The notes under the pieces: generated by a model
Database searches by the model: none
What the model was told of the DNA's origin: nothing
What the model saw: only the letters and a program-made list of their open reading frames with translations
NCBI RefSeq assembly: GCF_001559075.2
Contig: NZ_CP014015.2
Span: 2,666,001 to 2,730,000 of the forward strand
DNA from: Citrobacter amalonaticus
GTDB taxonomy: Bacteria > Pseudomonadota > Gammaproteobacteria > Enterobacterales > Enterobacteriaceae
Reading direction: 5' to 3'
Length of the DNA: 64,000 nucleotides
In this document: positions 43,350 to 51,830 of the stretch, piece by piece
Position numbering within the stretch: the stretch's first letter is position 1
Layout of the letters: every line of letters starts with the position of its first letter
Program-made: the position numbers and the translations under genes

Positions 43350-44657
43350 ATGTCACAACATACACGCCCCCTGAATCGCCAGGATTACAAAACGCTGACG
43401 CTGGCCGCCCTTGGCGGCGCGCTTGAGTTTTACGATTTCATTATCTTCGTCTTTTTCGCTGCAGTGGTGGGGGAGTTGTTTTTCCCCGCCGATATTCCCG
43501 AATGGCTACGTCAGGTGCAAACCTTTGGCATCTTTGCTGCCGGATATCTGGCGCGTCCGTTAGGCGGCATCATCATGGCGCATTTTGGCGATCTGGTCGG
43601 GCGCAAAAAGATGTTTACCCTGAGCATTTTGTTGATGGCGGTTCCCACGCTGGCGATTGGTCTGCTGCCAACGTACGCCTCTATGGGAATTGTCGCGCCG
43701 TTATTGTTGCTGCTGATGCGTATTTTGCAGGGGGCGGCGATTGGCGGTGAAGTTCCAGGCGCATGGGTGTTTGTGGCCGAGCACGTTCCCGAACGTCGTA
43801 TCGGCATTGCCTGCGGGACGCTAACGGCGGGTCTGACGGTGGGGATCCTGCTGGGTTCCGTAGTGGCTACTCAGGTGAATACCCTTTTGACGCAACAGGC
43901 CGTGCATGACTATGGCTGGCGAATTCCGTTCCTGTTGGGAGGGATTTTTGGTCTGGTGGCGATGTATTTACGCCGTTGGTTGCAGGAAACACCGGTCTTT
44001 CTGGAGATGCAACAACGTAAGCGGTTGGCGCAGGAACTGCCGGTGAAGTCGGTCGTGGTGAAACACCAGAAGGCGGTGGTGATCTCCATGCTTCTGACCT
44101 GGCTGCTCTCCGCAGGGATTGTGGTGGTGATTTTAATGTCGCCGGTCTGGCTGCAAAAGCAATACGGACTGGCCCCGGCCCTGACGTTGCAGGCAAACAG
44201 CGTGGCGACCATTATGCTTTGCGTGGGGTGCCTGTTGGCGGGCTTCATTGTCGACCGTGTCGGCGCCAGCAAAACCTTTATTGTTGGCAGCCTGTTATTG
44301 GCTTGTTCGAGCGGGCTGTTCTATCACCTGTCGGGCACCCATCCGCAACATCTGTTCCTGCTCTATGGGCTGGTGGGGCTGTGCGTGGGCGTGGTGGGCG
44401 CTGTGCCATACGTGATGGTGCGCGCGTTTCCTGCGGAAGTCCGCTTTACCGGCATTTCATTTTCCTACAATGTTTCTTACGCCATTTTCGGTGGGCTGAC
44501 GCCGATTGCCGTCACGCTGCTGATGAGCGTCTCACCGATGGCTCCTGGCTGGTATGTGCTGGCGTTGTCGCTGGTGGGATTGGGACTGGGAATTTGGCTG
44601 CGACAGGATATGTATTATCGCGATACGGAAATACAGGCTGAGCTACAACAGCCGTAA
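43350..44657 (+). CDS. MFS transporter, metabolite:H+ symporter (MHS) type
   Basis: 435 residues, about 12 membrane segments. The N-terminal GGALEFYDFIIFVF, the loop GDLVGRKK between helices 2 and 3 and the RILQGAAIGGEVPG region are characteristic of the ProP/KgtP/ShiA branch of the MFS. The substrate (an organic acid or compatible solute) cannot be inferred. It is not found at this place in K-12 and sits alone, convergent with satP, without regulator or enzyme. The ribosome site is weak (no clear GGAG within 12 bases). Confidence 0.85.
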   Translation: MSQHTRPLNRQDYKTLTLAALGGALEFYDFIIFVFFAAVVGELFFPADIPEWLRQVQTFGIFAAGYLARPLGGIIMAHFGDLVGRKKMFTLSILLMAVPTLAIGLLPTYASMGIVAPLLLLLMRILQGAAIGGEVPGAWVFVAEHVPERRIGIACGTLTAGLTVGILLGSVVATQVNTLLTQQAVHDYGWRIPFLLGGIFGLVAMYLRRWLQETPVFLEMQQRKRLAQELPVKSVVVKHQKAVVISMLLTWLLSAGIVVVILMSPVWLQKQYGLAPALTLQANSVATIMLCVGCLLAGFIVDRVGASKTFIVGSLLLACSSGLFYHLSGTHPQHLFLLYGLVGLCVGVVGAVPYVMVRAFPAEVRFTGISFSYNVSYAIFGGLTPIAVTLLMSVSPMAPGWYVLALSLVGLGLGIWLRQDMYYRDTEIQAELQQP

Positions 44658-44662
44658 TAATG

Positions 44663-44683
44663 ATCCCCCCTTCGCGGGGGGAT
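44663..44683. terminator. Hairpin between the MFS gene and satP
   Basis: ATCCCCCC-TTCGC-GGGGGGAT, a strong 8-bp stem between two convergent genes; no clear T-tract on either side. Confidence 0.6.
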
Positions 44684-44691
44684 ACTGATGA

Positions 44692-45258
44692 TCAGTGTTT
44701 TTCGCCAATCGGCAGAATGGTACGACCAAACTGTTCGTTCAGCACTTCACCCATCGCCAGGTAAATGGCGCTGGCGCCACACACTAAGCCAACCCAGCCG
44801 GCAAAGTGGATCACGGCTTCGTTACCCGCGATGTTACCCACCGCCAACAGAGCGAACAGAACTGTCAGGCTCAGGAACACGAACTGCAGCGCGCGTGCGC
44901 CCGTCAGCGTGCCGAAGAACATAAACAGAGTGAATACCCCCCACAGGCCCAGGTAGGCACCGAGGAACTGCGCATTAGGGGCTTCGGTTAGACCCATTTT
45001 CGGCATCAGCAGAATCGCAACCAGCGTCAGCCAGAACGAGCCGTAAGAGGTGAAAGCGGTCAAACCGAAGGTATTCCCTTTTTTGTATTCCAGCAGGCCG
45101 GCAAAAATTTGCGCGATACCGCCGTAGAAAATTCCCATCGCGAGAATAATACCGTCAAGAGCGAAGAAACCCGCGTTATGCAGGTTAAGCAGAATGGTGG
45201 TCATGCCGAAGCCCATCAGGCCCAGCGGTGCCGGGTTAGCCAACTTAGTGTTGCCCAT
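44692..45258 (-). CDS. satP: Succinate-acetate/proton symporter SatP
   Basis: 188 residues with six membrane helices and the family signature NPAPLGL at 8-14. Acetate- and succinate-uptake protein of the AceTr family (YaaH in older naming). A CRP site 139 bases upstream agrees with catabolite-controlled expression. K-12 genes yaaW, htgA and yaaI, which separate satP from dnaK, are missing here. Confidence 0.95.
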   Translation of the reverse strand: MGNTKLANPAPLGLMGFGMTTILLNLHNAGFFALDGIILAMGIFYGGIAQIFAGLLEYKKGNTFGLTAFTSYGSFWLTLVAILLMPKMGLTEAPNAQFLGAYLGLWGVFTLFMFFGTLTGARALQFVFLSLTVLFALLAVGNIAGNEAVIHFAGWVGLVCGASAIYLAMGEVLNEQFGRTILPIGEKH

Positions 45259-45396
45259 AAATCCTCAAGATCATCATTAATTGAATGGTGAAATAGTTAT
45301 CCCCGCTTAAACATGACGCCGTTCGGGGCGCGGCATAATAATCAGGAGAGAAGGGGCTGTCTATGATCTCATCGGGGGAAAAGGATGAATTTCTGC

Positions 45397-45412
45397 CGTG
45401 ATCGTCATCACA
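45397..45412. promoter_or_regulatory. CRP site upstream of satP
   Basis: CGTGATCGTCATCACA matches the CRP consensus TGTGA-N6-TCACA at nine of ten defined bases. Confidence 0.75.
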
Positions 45413-45464
45413 CACCGTCCAGGTGATTTATTTCAACAAAAGCAAAAATTTTTTCATTCCCCCC

Positions 45465-45493
45465 CTTGATGAAGTGGGTTACGACCCCACTTA
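45465..45493 (+). promoter_or_regulatory. Sigma-32 promoter of dnaKJ
   Basis: CCTTGATGAA followed by CCCCACTTA, corresponding to K-12 dnaK P1 with its sigma-32 -35 and -10 elements. The sequence CCCCCTTGAT is preserved and the -10 differs from K-12 by one or two bases. Confidence 0.82.
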
Positions 45494-45613
45494 GTAGTCA
45501 ACCGCAGTGGTGAGTCTGAAAAAAAACGAATCAGGGGAGTTGAAACCGCACGTTTCGCCCTTATTACAGACTCACAACCACATGTTGACCGAATTTTTAG
45601 TGGAGACGTTTAG

Positions 45614-47530
45614 ATGGGTAAAATTATTGGTATCGACCTGGGTACTACCAACTCTTGTGTAGCGATTATGGATGGCACTACTGCACGTGTGCTGGAGAAC
45701 GCCGAGGGCGATCGCACCACGCCTTCTATCATTGCTTATACCCAGGATGGTGAAACTCTGGTTGGTCAGCCGGCTAAACGTCAGGCAGTGACAAACCCGC
45801 AAAACACCCTGTTTGCGATTAAACGCCTGATTGGCCGCCGCTTCCAGGACGAAGAAGTTCAACGTGATGTTTCCATCATGCCGTACAAAATCATTGGCGC
45901 CGACAACGGCGACGCATGGCTTGATGTGAAAGGTCAGAAAATGGCACCGCCGCAGATCTCGGCTGAAGTGCTGAAGAAAATGAAGAAAACGGCTGAAGAT
46001 TACCTGGGTGAACCGGTAACGGAAGCGGTTATCACTGTACCTGCTTACTTTAACGATGCTCAGCGTCAGGCAACCAAAGACGCCGGTCGTATCGCAGGTC
46101 TGGAAGTGAAACGTATCATCAACGAACCGACTGCCGCTGCGCTGGCGTATGGTCTGGATAAAGAAGTCGGTAACCGTACTATCGCGGTTTACGACCTCGG
46201 TGGTGGTACTTTCGATATCTCTATTATCGAAATCGACGAAGTTGACGGCGAAAAAACCTTCGAAGTTCTGGCAACCAACGGTGATACTCACCTGGGTGGC
46301 GAAGACTTCGACAGCCGTATGATCAACTATCTGGTTGAAGAATTTAAGAAAGATCAGGGCATTGACCTGCGTAACGATCCGCTGGCTATGCAGCGCCTGA
46401 AAGAAGCGGCAGAAAAAGCGAAAATCGAGCTTTCTTCTGCGCAGCAGACCGACGTGAACCTGCCGTACATCACTGCAGATGCCACCGGTCCGAAACACAT
46501 GAACATCAAAGTGACTCGCGCGAAACTGGAAAGCCTGGTCGAAGATCTGGTGAACCGTTCTATCGAGCCGCTGAAAGTCGCTCTGCAGGACGCTGGCCTG
46601 TCCGTATCTGATATCAACGACGTTATCCTCGTTGGTGGTCAGACGCGTATGCCAATGGTGCAGAAGAAAGTGGCTGAGTTCTTTGGTAAAGAACCGCGTA
46701 AAGACGTGAACCCGGACGAAGCCGTAGCGATCGGTGCTGCCGTTCAGGGTGGTGTATTGACCGGTGATGTGAAAGACGTACTGCTGCTGGACGTTACCCC
46801 GCTGTCTCTGGGTATCGAAACCATGGGCGGTGTGATGACGGCGCTGATCAACAAAAACACCACTATCCCGACCAAGCACAGCCAGGTGTTCTCTACTGCG
46901 GAAGACAACCAGTCTGCGGTAACCATCCATGTGCTGCAGGGTGAACGTAAACGTGCGTCTGATAACAAATCTCTGGGTCAGTTCAACCTGGATGGGATCA
47001 ACCCGGCACCGCGCGGCATGCCGCAGATCGAAGTGACCTTCGATATCGATGCTGACGGTATCCTGCACGTTTCCGCGAAAGACAAAAACAGCGGTAAAGA
47101 GCAGAAGATCACCATCAAGGCCTCTTCTGGTCTGAATGAAGAAGAAATTCAGAAAATGGTTCGCGAAGCTGAAGCGAACGCCGAGTCTGACCGTAAGTTC
47201 GAAGAGCTGGTTCAGACCCGCAACCAGGGCGACCATCTGTTGCACAGCACTCGCAAGCAGGTTGAGGAAGCAGGCGAACAACTGCCAGCTGACGACAAAA
47301 CCGCTATCGAGTCTGCACTGACCGCACTGGAAACGGCGCTGAAAGGTGAAGACAAAGCGGCTATCGAAGCTAAGATGCAGGAGCTGGCGCAGGTTTCCCA
47401 GAAACTGATGGAAATCGCTCAGCAGCAGCACGCACAGCAGCAGGCGGGTTCCGCTGACGCTTCCGCAAACAACGCGAAAGATGATGATGTTGTCGACGCT
47501 GAGTTTGAAGAAGTGAAAGACAAAAAATAA
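45614..47530 (+). CDS. dnaK: Molecular chaperone DnaK (Hsp70)
   Basis: 638 residues, full length. ATPase domain starts GIDLGTTNS (5-13) and contains the phosphate loops VYDLGGGTFD and VGGQTRMP; the linker DVLLLDVTPLSLG leads into the substrate-binding domain. The lid ends in an Ala/Gln-rich tail and VVDAEFEEV. Works with DnaJ and GrpE. Extreme codon bias; this also leaves a 662-codon open frame on the opposite strand that I regard as spurious. Confidence 0.99.
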   Translation: MGKIIGIDLGTTNSCVAIMDGTTARVLENAEGDRTTPSIIAYTQDGETLVGQPAKRQAVTNPQNTLFAIKRLIGRRFQDEEVQRDVSIMPYKIIGADNGDAWLDVKGQKMAPPQISAEVLKKMKKTAEDYLGEPVTEAVITVPAYFNDAQRQATKDAGRIAGLEVKRIINEPTAAALAYGLDKEVGNRTIAVYDLGGGTFDISIIEIDEVDGEKTFEVLATNGDTHLGGEDFDSRMINYLVEEFKKDQGIDLRNDPLAMQRLKEAAEKAKIELSSAQQTDVNLPYITADATGPKHMNIKVTRAKLESLVEDLVNRSIEPLKVALQDAGLSVSDINDVILVGGQTRMPMVQKKVAEFFGKEPRKDVNPDEAVAIGAAVQGGVLTGDVKDVLLLDVTPLSLGIETMGGVMTALINKNTTIPTKHSQVFSTAEDNQSAVTIHVLQGERKRASDNKSLGQFNLDGINPAPRGMPQIEVTFDIDADGILHVSAKDKNSGKEQKITIKASSGLNEEEIQKMVREAEANAESDRKFEELVQTRNQGDHLLHSTRKQVEEAGEQLPADDKTAIESALTALETALKGEDKAAIEAKMQELAQVSQKLMEIAQQQHAQQQAGSADASANNAKDDDVVDAEFEEVKDKK

Positions 47531-47557
47531 TCGCCCTGATGCAGGGTAATTAATCGG

Positions 47558-47713
47558 CACGGGCGTAGAAGCTAATACACAAAATCATTCAAATTGCGTC
47601 AAGGCGGCAAGCGAGTGAATCCCCAGGAGCGTACAGTCGTACGTGACTGGGGTGAACGAACGAAGCCAACGTAGAAGCGGTTTGAGGGATGAAGTGTATA
47701 CTCTACGCCCGTG
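47558..47713. ncRNA. dnaK-dnaJ intercistronic hairpin interrupted by ERIC
   Basis: CACGGGCGTAGA (47558-47569) and TCTACGCCCGTG (47702-47713) form a perfect 12-bp stem. In K-12 the corresponding stem has a loop of a few bases (the region annotated as sRNA tpke11); here about 132 bases, almost all ERIC, sit in the loop. Whether a separate small RNA is made is unknown. Confidence 0.6.
47574..47700. repeat. ERIC (IRU) element between dnaK and dnaJ
   Basis: About 127 bp with the ERIC core GTGAATCCCCAGGAGC ... GTGACTGGGGTGAACG and terminal repeats (TACACAAAATCATTC against GAAGTGTATA). Orientation is opposite to the thr element. It lengthens the dnaK-dnaJ gap to 211 bases against about 88 in K-12. 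Confidence 0.92.
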
Positions 47714-47741
47714 TTCGCATGTAAAGGGCAGATAAAAAGAG

Positions 47742-48875
47742 ATGGCTAAGCAAGACTATTACGAGATTTTAGGCGTTTCCAAATCAGCGGAAGAGCGTGA
47801 AATCAAAAAGGCCTACAAGCGCCTGGCCATGAAATTTCACCCGGACCGTAATCAGGGTGATAAAGAGGCCGAAGCCAAGTTTAAAGAGATCAAAGAAGCG
47901 TATGAAGTCCTGACCGACTCGCAAAAACGCGCCGCTTACGACCAGTACGGTCACGCTGCGTTTGAGCAAGGCGGTATGGGTGGCGGCGGCGGTTTTGGCG
48001 GCGGCGCTGACTTCAGCGATATCTTTGGTGACGTTTTTGGCGATATCTTTGGCGGTGGTCGGGGTCGTCAACGTGCTGCGCGTGGGGCCGATTTACGTTA
48101 CAACATGGATCTCACCCTGGAAGAAGCCGTACGTGGCGTGACCAAAGAGATCCGCATTCCGACGCTGGAAGAGTGTGATGTTTGCCACGGCAGCGGCGCG
48201 AAAGCGGGGACTCAGCCGCAGACCTGTCCGACCTGTCACGGTTCCGGTCAGGTGCAGATGCGCCAGGGGTTCTTTGCGGTTCAGCAAACCTGTCCACACT
48301 GTCAGGGACGCGGTACGTTGATCAAAGATCCGTGCAATAAGTGTCACGGTCATGGTCGCGTCGAGAAGAGCAAAACGCTGTCGGTTAAAATCCCGGCTGG
48401 CGTGGATACCGGCGACCGCATTCGTCTCTCAGGCGAAGGTGAAGCTGGCGAGCACGGCGCACCGGCAGGGGATCTGTACGTTCAGGTTCAGGTGAAACAG
48501 CACCCGATCTTCGAACGTGAAGGCAACAACCTGTACTGTGAAGTGCCGATTAACTTTGCGATGGCTGCACTCGGCGGCGAGATTGAAGTTCCGACGCTGG
48601 ATGGCCGCGTGAAGTTGAAAGTGCCCAGCGAAACGCAGACCGGAAAACTGTTCCGCATGCGTGGCAAAGGCGTGAAGTCGGTCCGTGGCGGCGCGCAGGG
48701 CGATTTGTTGTGCCGTGTCGTAGTCGAAACACCGGTCGGTCTGAACGAGAAGCAGAAGCAACTGCTGAAAGACCTGCAGGAAAGCTTTGGCGGCCCAACC
48801 GGCGAAAAGAACAGCCCACGCTCCAAGAGTTTCTTTGACGGCGTGAAAAAGTTCTTTGACGATTTGACCCGTTAA
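47742..48875 (+). CDS. dnaJ: Co-chaperone DnaJ (Hsp40)
   Basis: 377 residues. J domain with the HPD motif at 33-35, Gly/Phe-rich linker (GGMGGGGGFGGGADF near 77-91), zinc domain with four CxxCxGxG repeats (CDVCHGSG, CPTCHGSG, CPHCQGRG, CNKCHGHG) and the C-terminal substrate domains. Stimulates DnaK ATP hydrolysis and delivers substrates. One residue longer than K-12. Cotranscribed with dnaK across an ERIC-containing spacer. Confidence 0.98.
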   Translation: MAKQDYYEILGVSKSAEEREIKKAYKRLAMKFHPDRNQGDKEAEAKFKEIKEAYEVLTDSQKRAAYDQYGHAAFEQGGMGGGGGFGGGADFSDIFGDVFGDIFGGGRGRQRAARGADLRYNMDLTLEEAVRGVTKEIRIPTLEECDVCHGSGAKAGTQPQTCPTCHGSGQVQMRQGFFAVQQTCPHCQGRGTLIKDPCNKCHGHGRVEKSKTLSVKIPAGVDTGDRIRLSGEGEAGEHGAPAGDLYVQVQVKQHPIFEREGNNLYCEVPINFAMAALGGEIEVPTLDGRVKLKVPSETQTGKLFRMRGKGVKSVRGGAQGDLLCRVVVETPVGLNEKQKQLLKDLQESFGGPTGEKNSPRSKSFFDGVKKFFDDLTR

Positions 48876-48899
48876 TCACTTCTGCCATAGCGGCTAAAA

Positions 48900-48930
48900 G
48901 CCTGAGATTGTGAGATCTCAGGCTTTTTTT
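48900..48930 (+). terminator. Rho-independent terminator of dnaKJ
   Basis: GCCTGAGAT-TGTGAG-ATCTCAGGC followed by seven T. Confidence 0.92.
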
Positions 48931-49047
48931 ATGTCTCTTTAATTCGAAAAAACCGATCGTTTAACCATATATAATCTAATTTTAACGATTATTCATGGGG
49001 AGTATGATAGTAATTACGAAGTATTCACCTTATAGAGAGAATAAAAA

Positions 49048-50214
49048 GTGAAACATCTGCATCGTTTCTTCAGCAGTGATGCCTCTGGGGGCATCATTCT
49101 TATCATCGCCGCCGTACTGGCCATGCTGATGGCCAACATGGGTGTAACCAGTGGATGGTACCACGCCTTTCTCGAGACGCCTGTCCAACTGCGCGTTGGC
49201 GCGCTTGAGATCAATAAAAACATGCTGTTGTGGATCAATGACGCCCTGATGGCGGTGTTTTTCCTGTTGATTGGCCTTGAGGTTAAGCGCGAGCTGATGC
49301 AGGGCTCCCTGGCGAGTCTGCGTCAGGCGGCTTTCCCGGTAATTGCCGCCATCGGCGGAATGATTGTTCCGGCGCTGTTGTACCTGGCCTTCAACTATGC
49401 CGATCCGATCACCCGCGAAGGCTGGGCGATCCCGGCGGCCACGGATATTGCCTTTGCTCTTGGCGTGCTGGCTTTGCTCGGCAGTCGGGTGCCGCTGGCG
49501 TTGAAAATTTTCCTGATGGCGCTGGCAATTATCGATGACCTGGGGGCGATCGTTATTATCGCCGTCTTCTATACCCACGATCTGTCGATGGTGTCATTGG
49601 GCGTGGCGGCATTCGCCATTGCGATTCTGGCGCTCCTGAATCTGTGCGGCGTCCGGCGCACGGGCGTGTACATCCTCGTTGGGGTGGTGTTGTGGACGGC
49701 GGTACTGAAATCTGGCGTCCACGCGACGCTGGCAGGCGTGATTGTCGGTTTCTTCATTCCGCTGAAAGAGAAGTACGGGCGTTCCCCGGCAAAGCGTCTG
49801 GAACATGTTCTGCATCCGTGGGTGGCGTATCTGATCCTGCCGCTGTTTGCTTTCGCCAATGCGGGCGTTTCATTGCAGGGCGTGACGATGGACGGACTGA
49901 CGTCCATTCTGCCGCTCGGCATTATTGCGGGTCTGCTGGTGGGTAAGCCGCTGGGGATCAGCCTGTTCTGCTGGCTGGCGCTGCGTCTGAAGCTGGCGCA
50001 ACTGCCGGAGGGCACCTCATTCCCACAAATCATGGCGGTCGGCATCCTGTGCGGCATTGGCTTTACGATGTCGATCTTTATCGCCAGCCTGGCCTTTGGC
50101 AGTGTGGATCCGGAACTGATTAACTGGGCGAAGCTGGGGATCCTGATTGGCTCCTTGCTGTCGGCGGTGATTGGCTACAGCTTGCTGCGCGCACGTTTAC
50201 GCCCGTCAGTCTGA
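49048..50214 (+). CDS. nhaA: Na+/H+ antiporter NhaA
   Basis: 388 residues from GTG 49048 behind AGAGAGAATAAAAA. Twelve membrane helices; the sodium-binding aspartates D163 and D164 are seen in AIIDDLGAI, and the pH-sensing cytoplasmic loops are conserved. Main antiporter for sodium tolerance at alkaline pH; activated by NhaR. In K-12 hokC and an IS lie between dnaJ and nhaA; both are absent here. Confidence 0.97.
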   Translation: MKHLHRFFSSDASGGIILIIAAVLAMLMANMGVTSGWYHAFLETPVQLRVGALEINKNMLLWINDALMAVFFLLIGLEVKRELMQGSLASLRQAAFPVIAAIGGMIVPALLYLAFNYADPITREGWAIPAATDIAFALGVLALLGSRVPLALKIFLMALAIIDDLGAIVIIAVFYTHDLSMVSLGVAAFAIAILALLNLCGVRRTGVYILVGVVLWTAVLKSGVHATLAGVIVGFFIPLKEKYGRSPAKRLEHVLHPWVAYLILPLFAFANAGVSLQGVTMDGLTSILPLGIIAGLLVGKPLGISLFCWLALRLKLAQLPEGTSFPQIMAVGILCGIGFTMSIFIASLAFGSVDPELINWAKLGILIGSLLSAVIGYSLLRARLRPSV

Positions 50215-50278
50215 TTGGGCGAGTTAACAGGGGAGCCTCGTTCGGCTCCCCCTTTGTGACATTTATCAGAGAGAGTGT

Positions 50279-51178
50279 ATGTCCCACATTAATTACAACC
50301 ATCTCTATTACTTTTGGCACGTCTATAAAGAGGGGTCCGTGGTCGGTGCGGCGGAAGCGCTTTATTTAACGCCGCAAACCATCACCGGACAGATTAAAGC
50401 GCTTGAAGAACGCCTGCAGGGCAAACTCTTCAAGCGTAAGGGGCGCGGTCTGGAGCCCAGCGAACTCGGTGAGCTGGTTTTTCGCTATGCGGATAAAATG
50501 TTTACTCTTAGCCAGGAGATGCTGGATATCGTGAACTACCGCAAAGAGTCCAATCTGTTATTTGATGTGGGCGTGGCGGATGCGCTGTCGAAGCGACTGG
50601 TCAGCAACGTACTGGATGCCGCCGTCGTTGAAGGGGAACAGATCCACCTGCGCTGTTTTGAATCAACTCACGAAATGCTGCTGGAACAGCTCAGCCAGCA
50701 TAAGCTGGATATGATTATCTCGGATTGCCCGATTGACTCGACGCAGCAGGAAGGGCTGTTTTCGGTGAAGATTGGCGAGTGTAGCGTGAGCTTCTGGTGT
50801 ACCCAGCCGTTACCGGAAAAATCCTTCCCGGCCTGTCTGGAAGAGCGACGTCTACTGATCCCCGGACGGCGTTCGATGTTAGGACGCAAGTTGCTGAACT
50901 GGATTAATTCCCAGGGGCTGAAGGTCGAGATTCTGGGAGAGTTCGACGACGCCGCATTGATGAAAGCCTTTGGCGCGACGCACAACGCGATTTTCGTGGC
51001 CCCGACACTCTATGCGCATGACTTTTATGCAGACGATTCGGTGGTTGAAATTGGTCGCGTGGAGAATGTGATGGAGGAATATCATGCCATCTTTGCCGAG
51101 AGGATGATTCAGCATCCGGCGGTACAGCGTATCTGTAATACGAACTATTCGGCGTTATTTACGCCCCAGAACAAATAG
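50279..51178 (+). CDS. nhaR: LysR-type activator NhaR
   Basis: 299 residues. N-terminal winged helix (NHLYYFWHVYKEGSVVGAA, TPQTITGQIKALE) and effector domain. Activates nhaA in response to sodium, and in E. coli also pgaABCD and osmC. Follows nhaA by 64 bases with AGAGAGTGT as ribosome site. Two residues shorter than K-12. Confidence 0.95.
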   Translation: MSHINYNHLYYFWHVYKEGSVVGAAEALYLTPQTITGQIKALEERLQGKLFKRKGRGLEPSELGELVFRYADKMFTLSQEMLDIVNYRKESNLLFDVGVADALSKRLVSNVLDAAVVEGEQIHLRCFESTHEMLLEQLSQHKLDMIISDCPIDSTQQEGLFSVKIGECSVSFWCTQPLPEKSFPACLEERRLLIPGRRSMLGRKLLNWINSQGLKVEILGEFDDAALMKAFGATHNAIFVAPTLYAHDFYADDSVVEIGRVENVMEEYHAIFAERMIQHPAVQRICNTNYSALFTPQNK

Positions 51179-51186
51179 TCCAGACA

Positions 51187-51216
51187 TAAAAAAACCCGCT
51201 TGCGCGGGTTTTTTCA
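51187..51216. terminator. Bidirectional terminator between nhaR and rpsT
   Basis: AACCCGC-TTGC-GCGGGTT with A-run on the left and T-run on the right, serving both convergent genes. Confidence 0.93.
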
Positions 51217-51238
51217 CAAAGCAACAATCAACAGGCGA

Positions 51239-51502
51239 TTAAGCCAGTTTGTTGATCTGTGCAGTCAGGTTAGCTTTATGACGTGCAGCTTTGTTTTTGT
51301 GGATCAGACCTTTAGCAGCCTGACGGTCCACGATTGGTTGCATTTCGTTAAATGCTTTCAGTGCAGTAGCTTTGTCGCCAGCTTCGATAGCTGCGTATAC
51401 TTTCTTGATGAAAGTACGCATCATAGAGCGACGGCTTGCGTTGTGCTTACGAGCCTTTTCAGACTGAACGGCGCGCTTCTTAGCTGATTTGATATTAGCC
51501 AA
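51239..51502 (-). CDS. rpsT: 30S ribosomal protein S20
   Basis: 87 residues, basic and helical (ANIKSAKKRAVQSEKARKHNASR). The start codon is TTG at 51502-51500, as in K-12, with GGAG ten bases upstream; this weak start takes part in S20 translational autocontrol. Binds the 5' and 3' minor domains of 16S rRNA. Confidence 0.98.
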   Translation of the reverse strand: MANIKSAKKRAVQSEKARKHNASRRSMMRTFIKKVYAAIEAGDKATALKAFNEMQPIVDRQAAKGLIHKNKAARHKANLTAQINKLA

Positions 51503-51549
51503 GGTCCAACTCCCAAATGTGTTCTATATGGACAATTCAAAGGCCGAGG

Positions 51550-51578
51550 AATATGCCCTTTTAGCCTTCTTTTGTCAA
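51550..51578 (-). promoter_or_regulatory. rpsT promoter
   Basis: On the minus strand TTGACA (51578-51573), 17-base spacer, CATATT (51555-51550). A consensus -35 before S20, fitting a highly expressed gene. The whole 328-base rpsT-ribF gap (51503-51830) otherwise shows only AT-rich sequence and the ribF promoter. Confidence 0.75.
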
Positions 51579-51772
51579 TGGATTTGTGCAAATAAGCGCC
51601 GTTAATCTAGCGGCACTCGTTACGTAGTGATGGCGCAGGATTCTACCAGCTTGCGGTCTGTGAATACAGCTTTTCAGCGATAAAAATTGAATTGCTTTGT
51701 CAGTTTGTGGTCGGTATTTGCCTCAGGGTAATGAAATCCATCTGCTTTCTGTTTCGCCACATCAATCGCCGG

Positions 51773-51801
51773 TTAACCTTGACCGCCGTACAAGGTATAC
51801 T
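51773..51801 (+). promoter_or_regulatory. ribF promoter
   Basis: TTAACC, 17-base spacer, TATACT, placing transcription start about 20 bases before the ribF ATG. No FMN riboswitch is present in the short leader. Confidence 0.65.
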
Positions 51802-51830
51802 TTGGCGATTTTCACTGTTTTGAGCCAGAC

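Larger units (their letters stand above)
45259..45613. promoter_or_regulatory. satP-dnaK divergent control region
   Basis: 355 bases holding a CRP site (45397-45412) for satP and the heat-shock promoter of dnaK (45465-45493), followed by a 5' leader of about 110 bases. AGTGGAGACG (45598-45607) is the dnaK ribosome site. Confidence 0.75.

Noticed and set aside
45572..47560. A 662-codon open frame on the strand opposite dnaK
   Set aside because: It mirrors dnaK codon for codon. Strong codon bias in dnaK removes complement stop codons; the predicted protein has low complexity, no known domain and no ribosome site.
51200..51487. Open frame opposite rpsT
   Set aside because: rpsT is unmistakable with its TTG start and promoter; the opposite frame has no ribosome site and begins inside the terminator.
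51650..51830. FMN riboswitch before ribF
   Set aside because: The mapped promoter boxes leave a leader of only about 20 bases, too short for an RFN element, and no RFN helices are seen.
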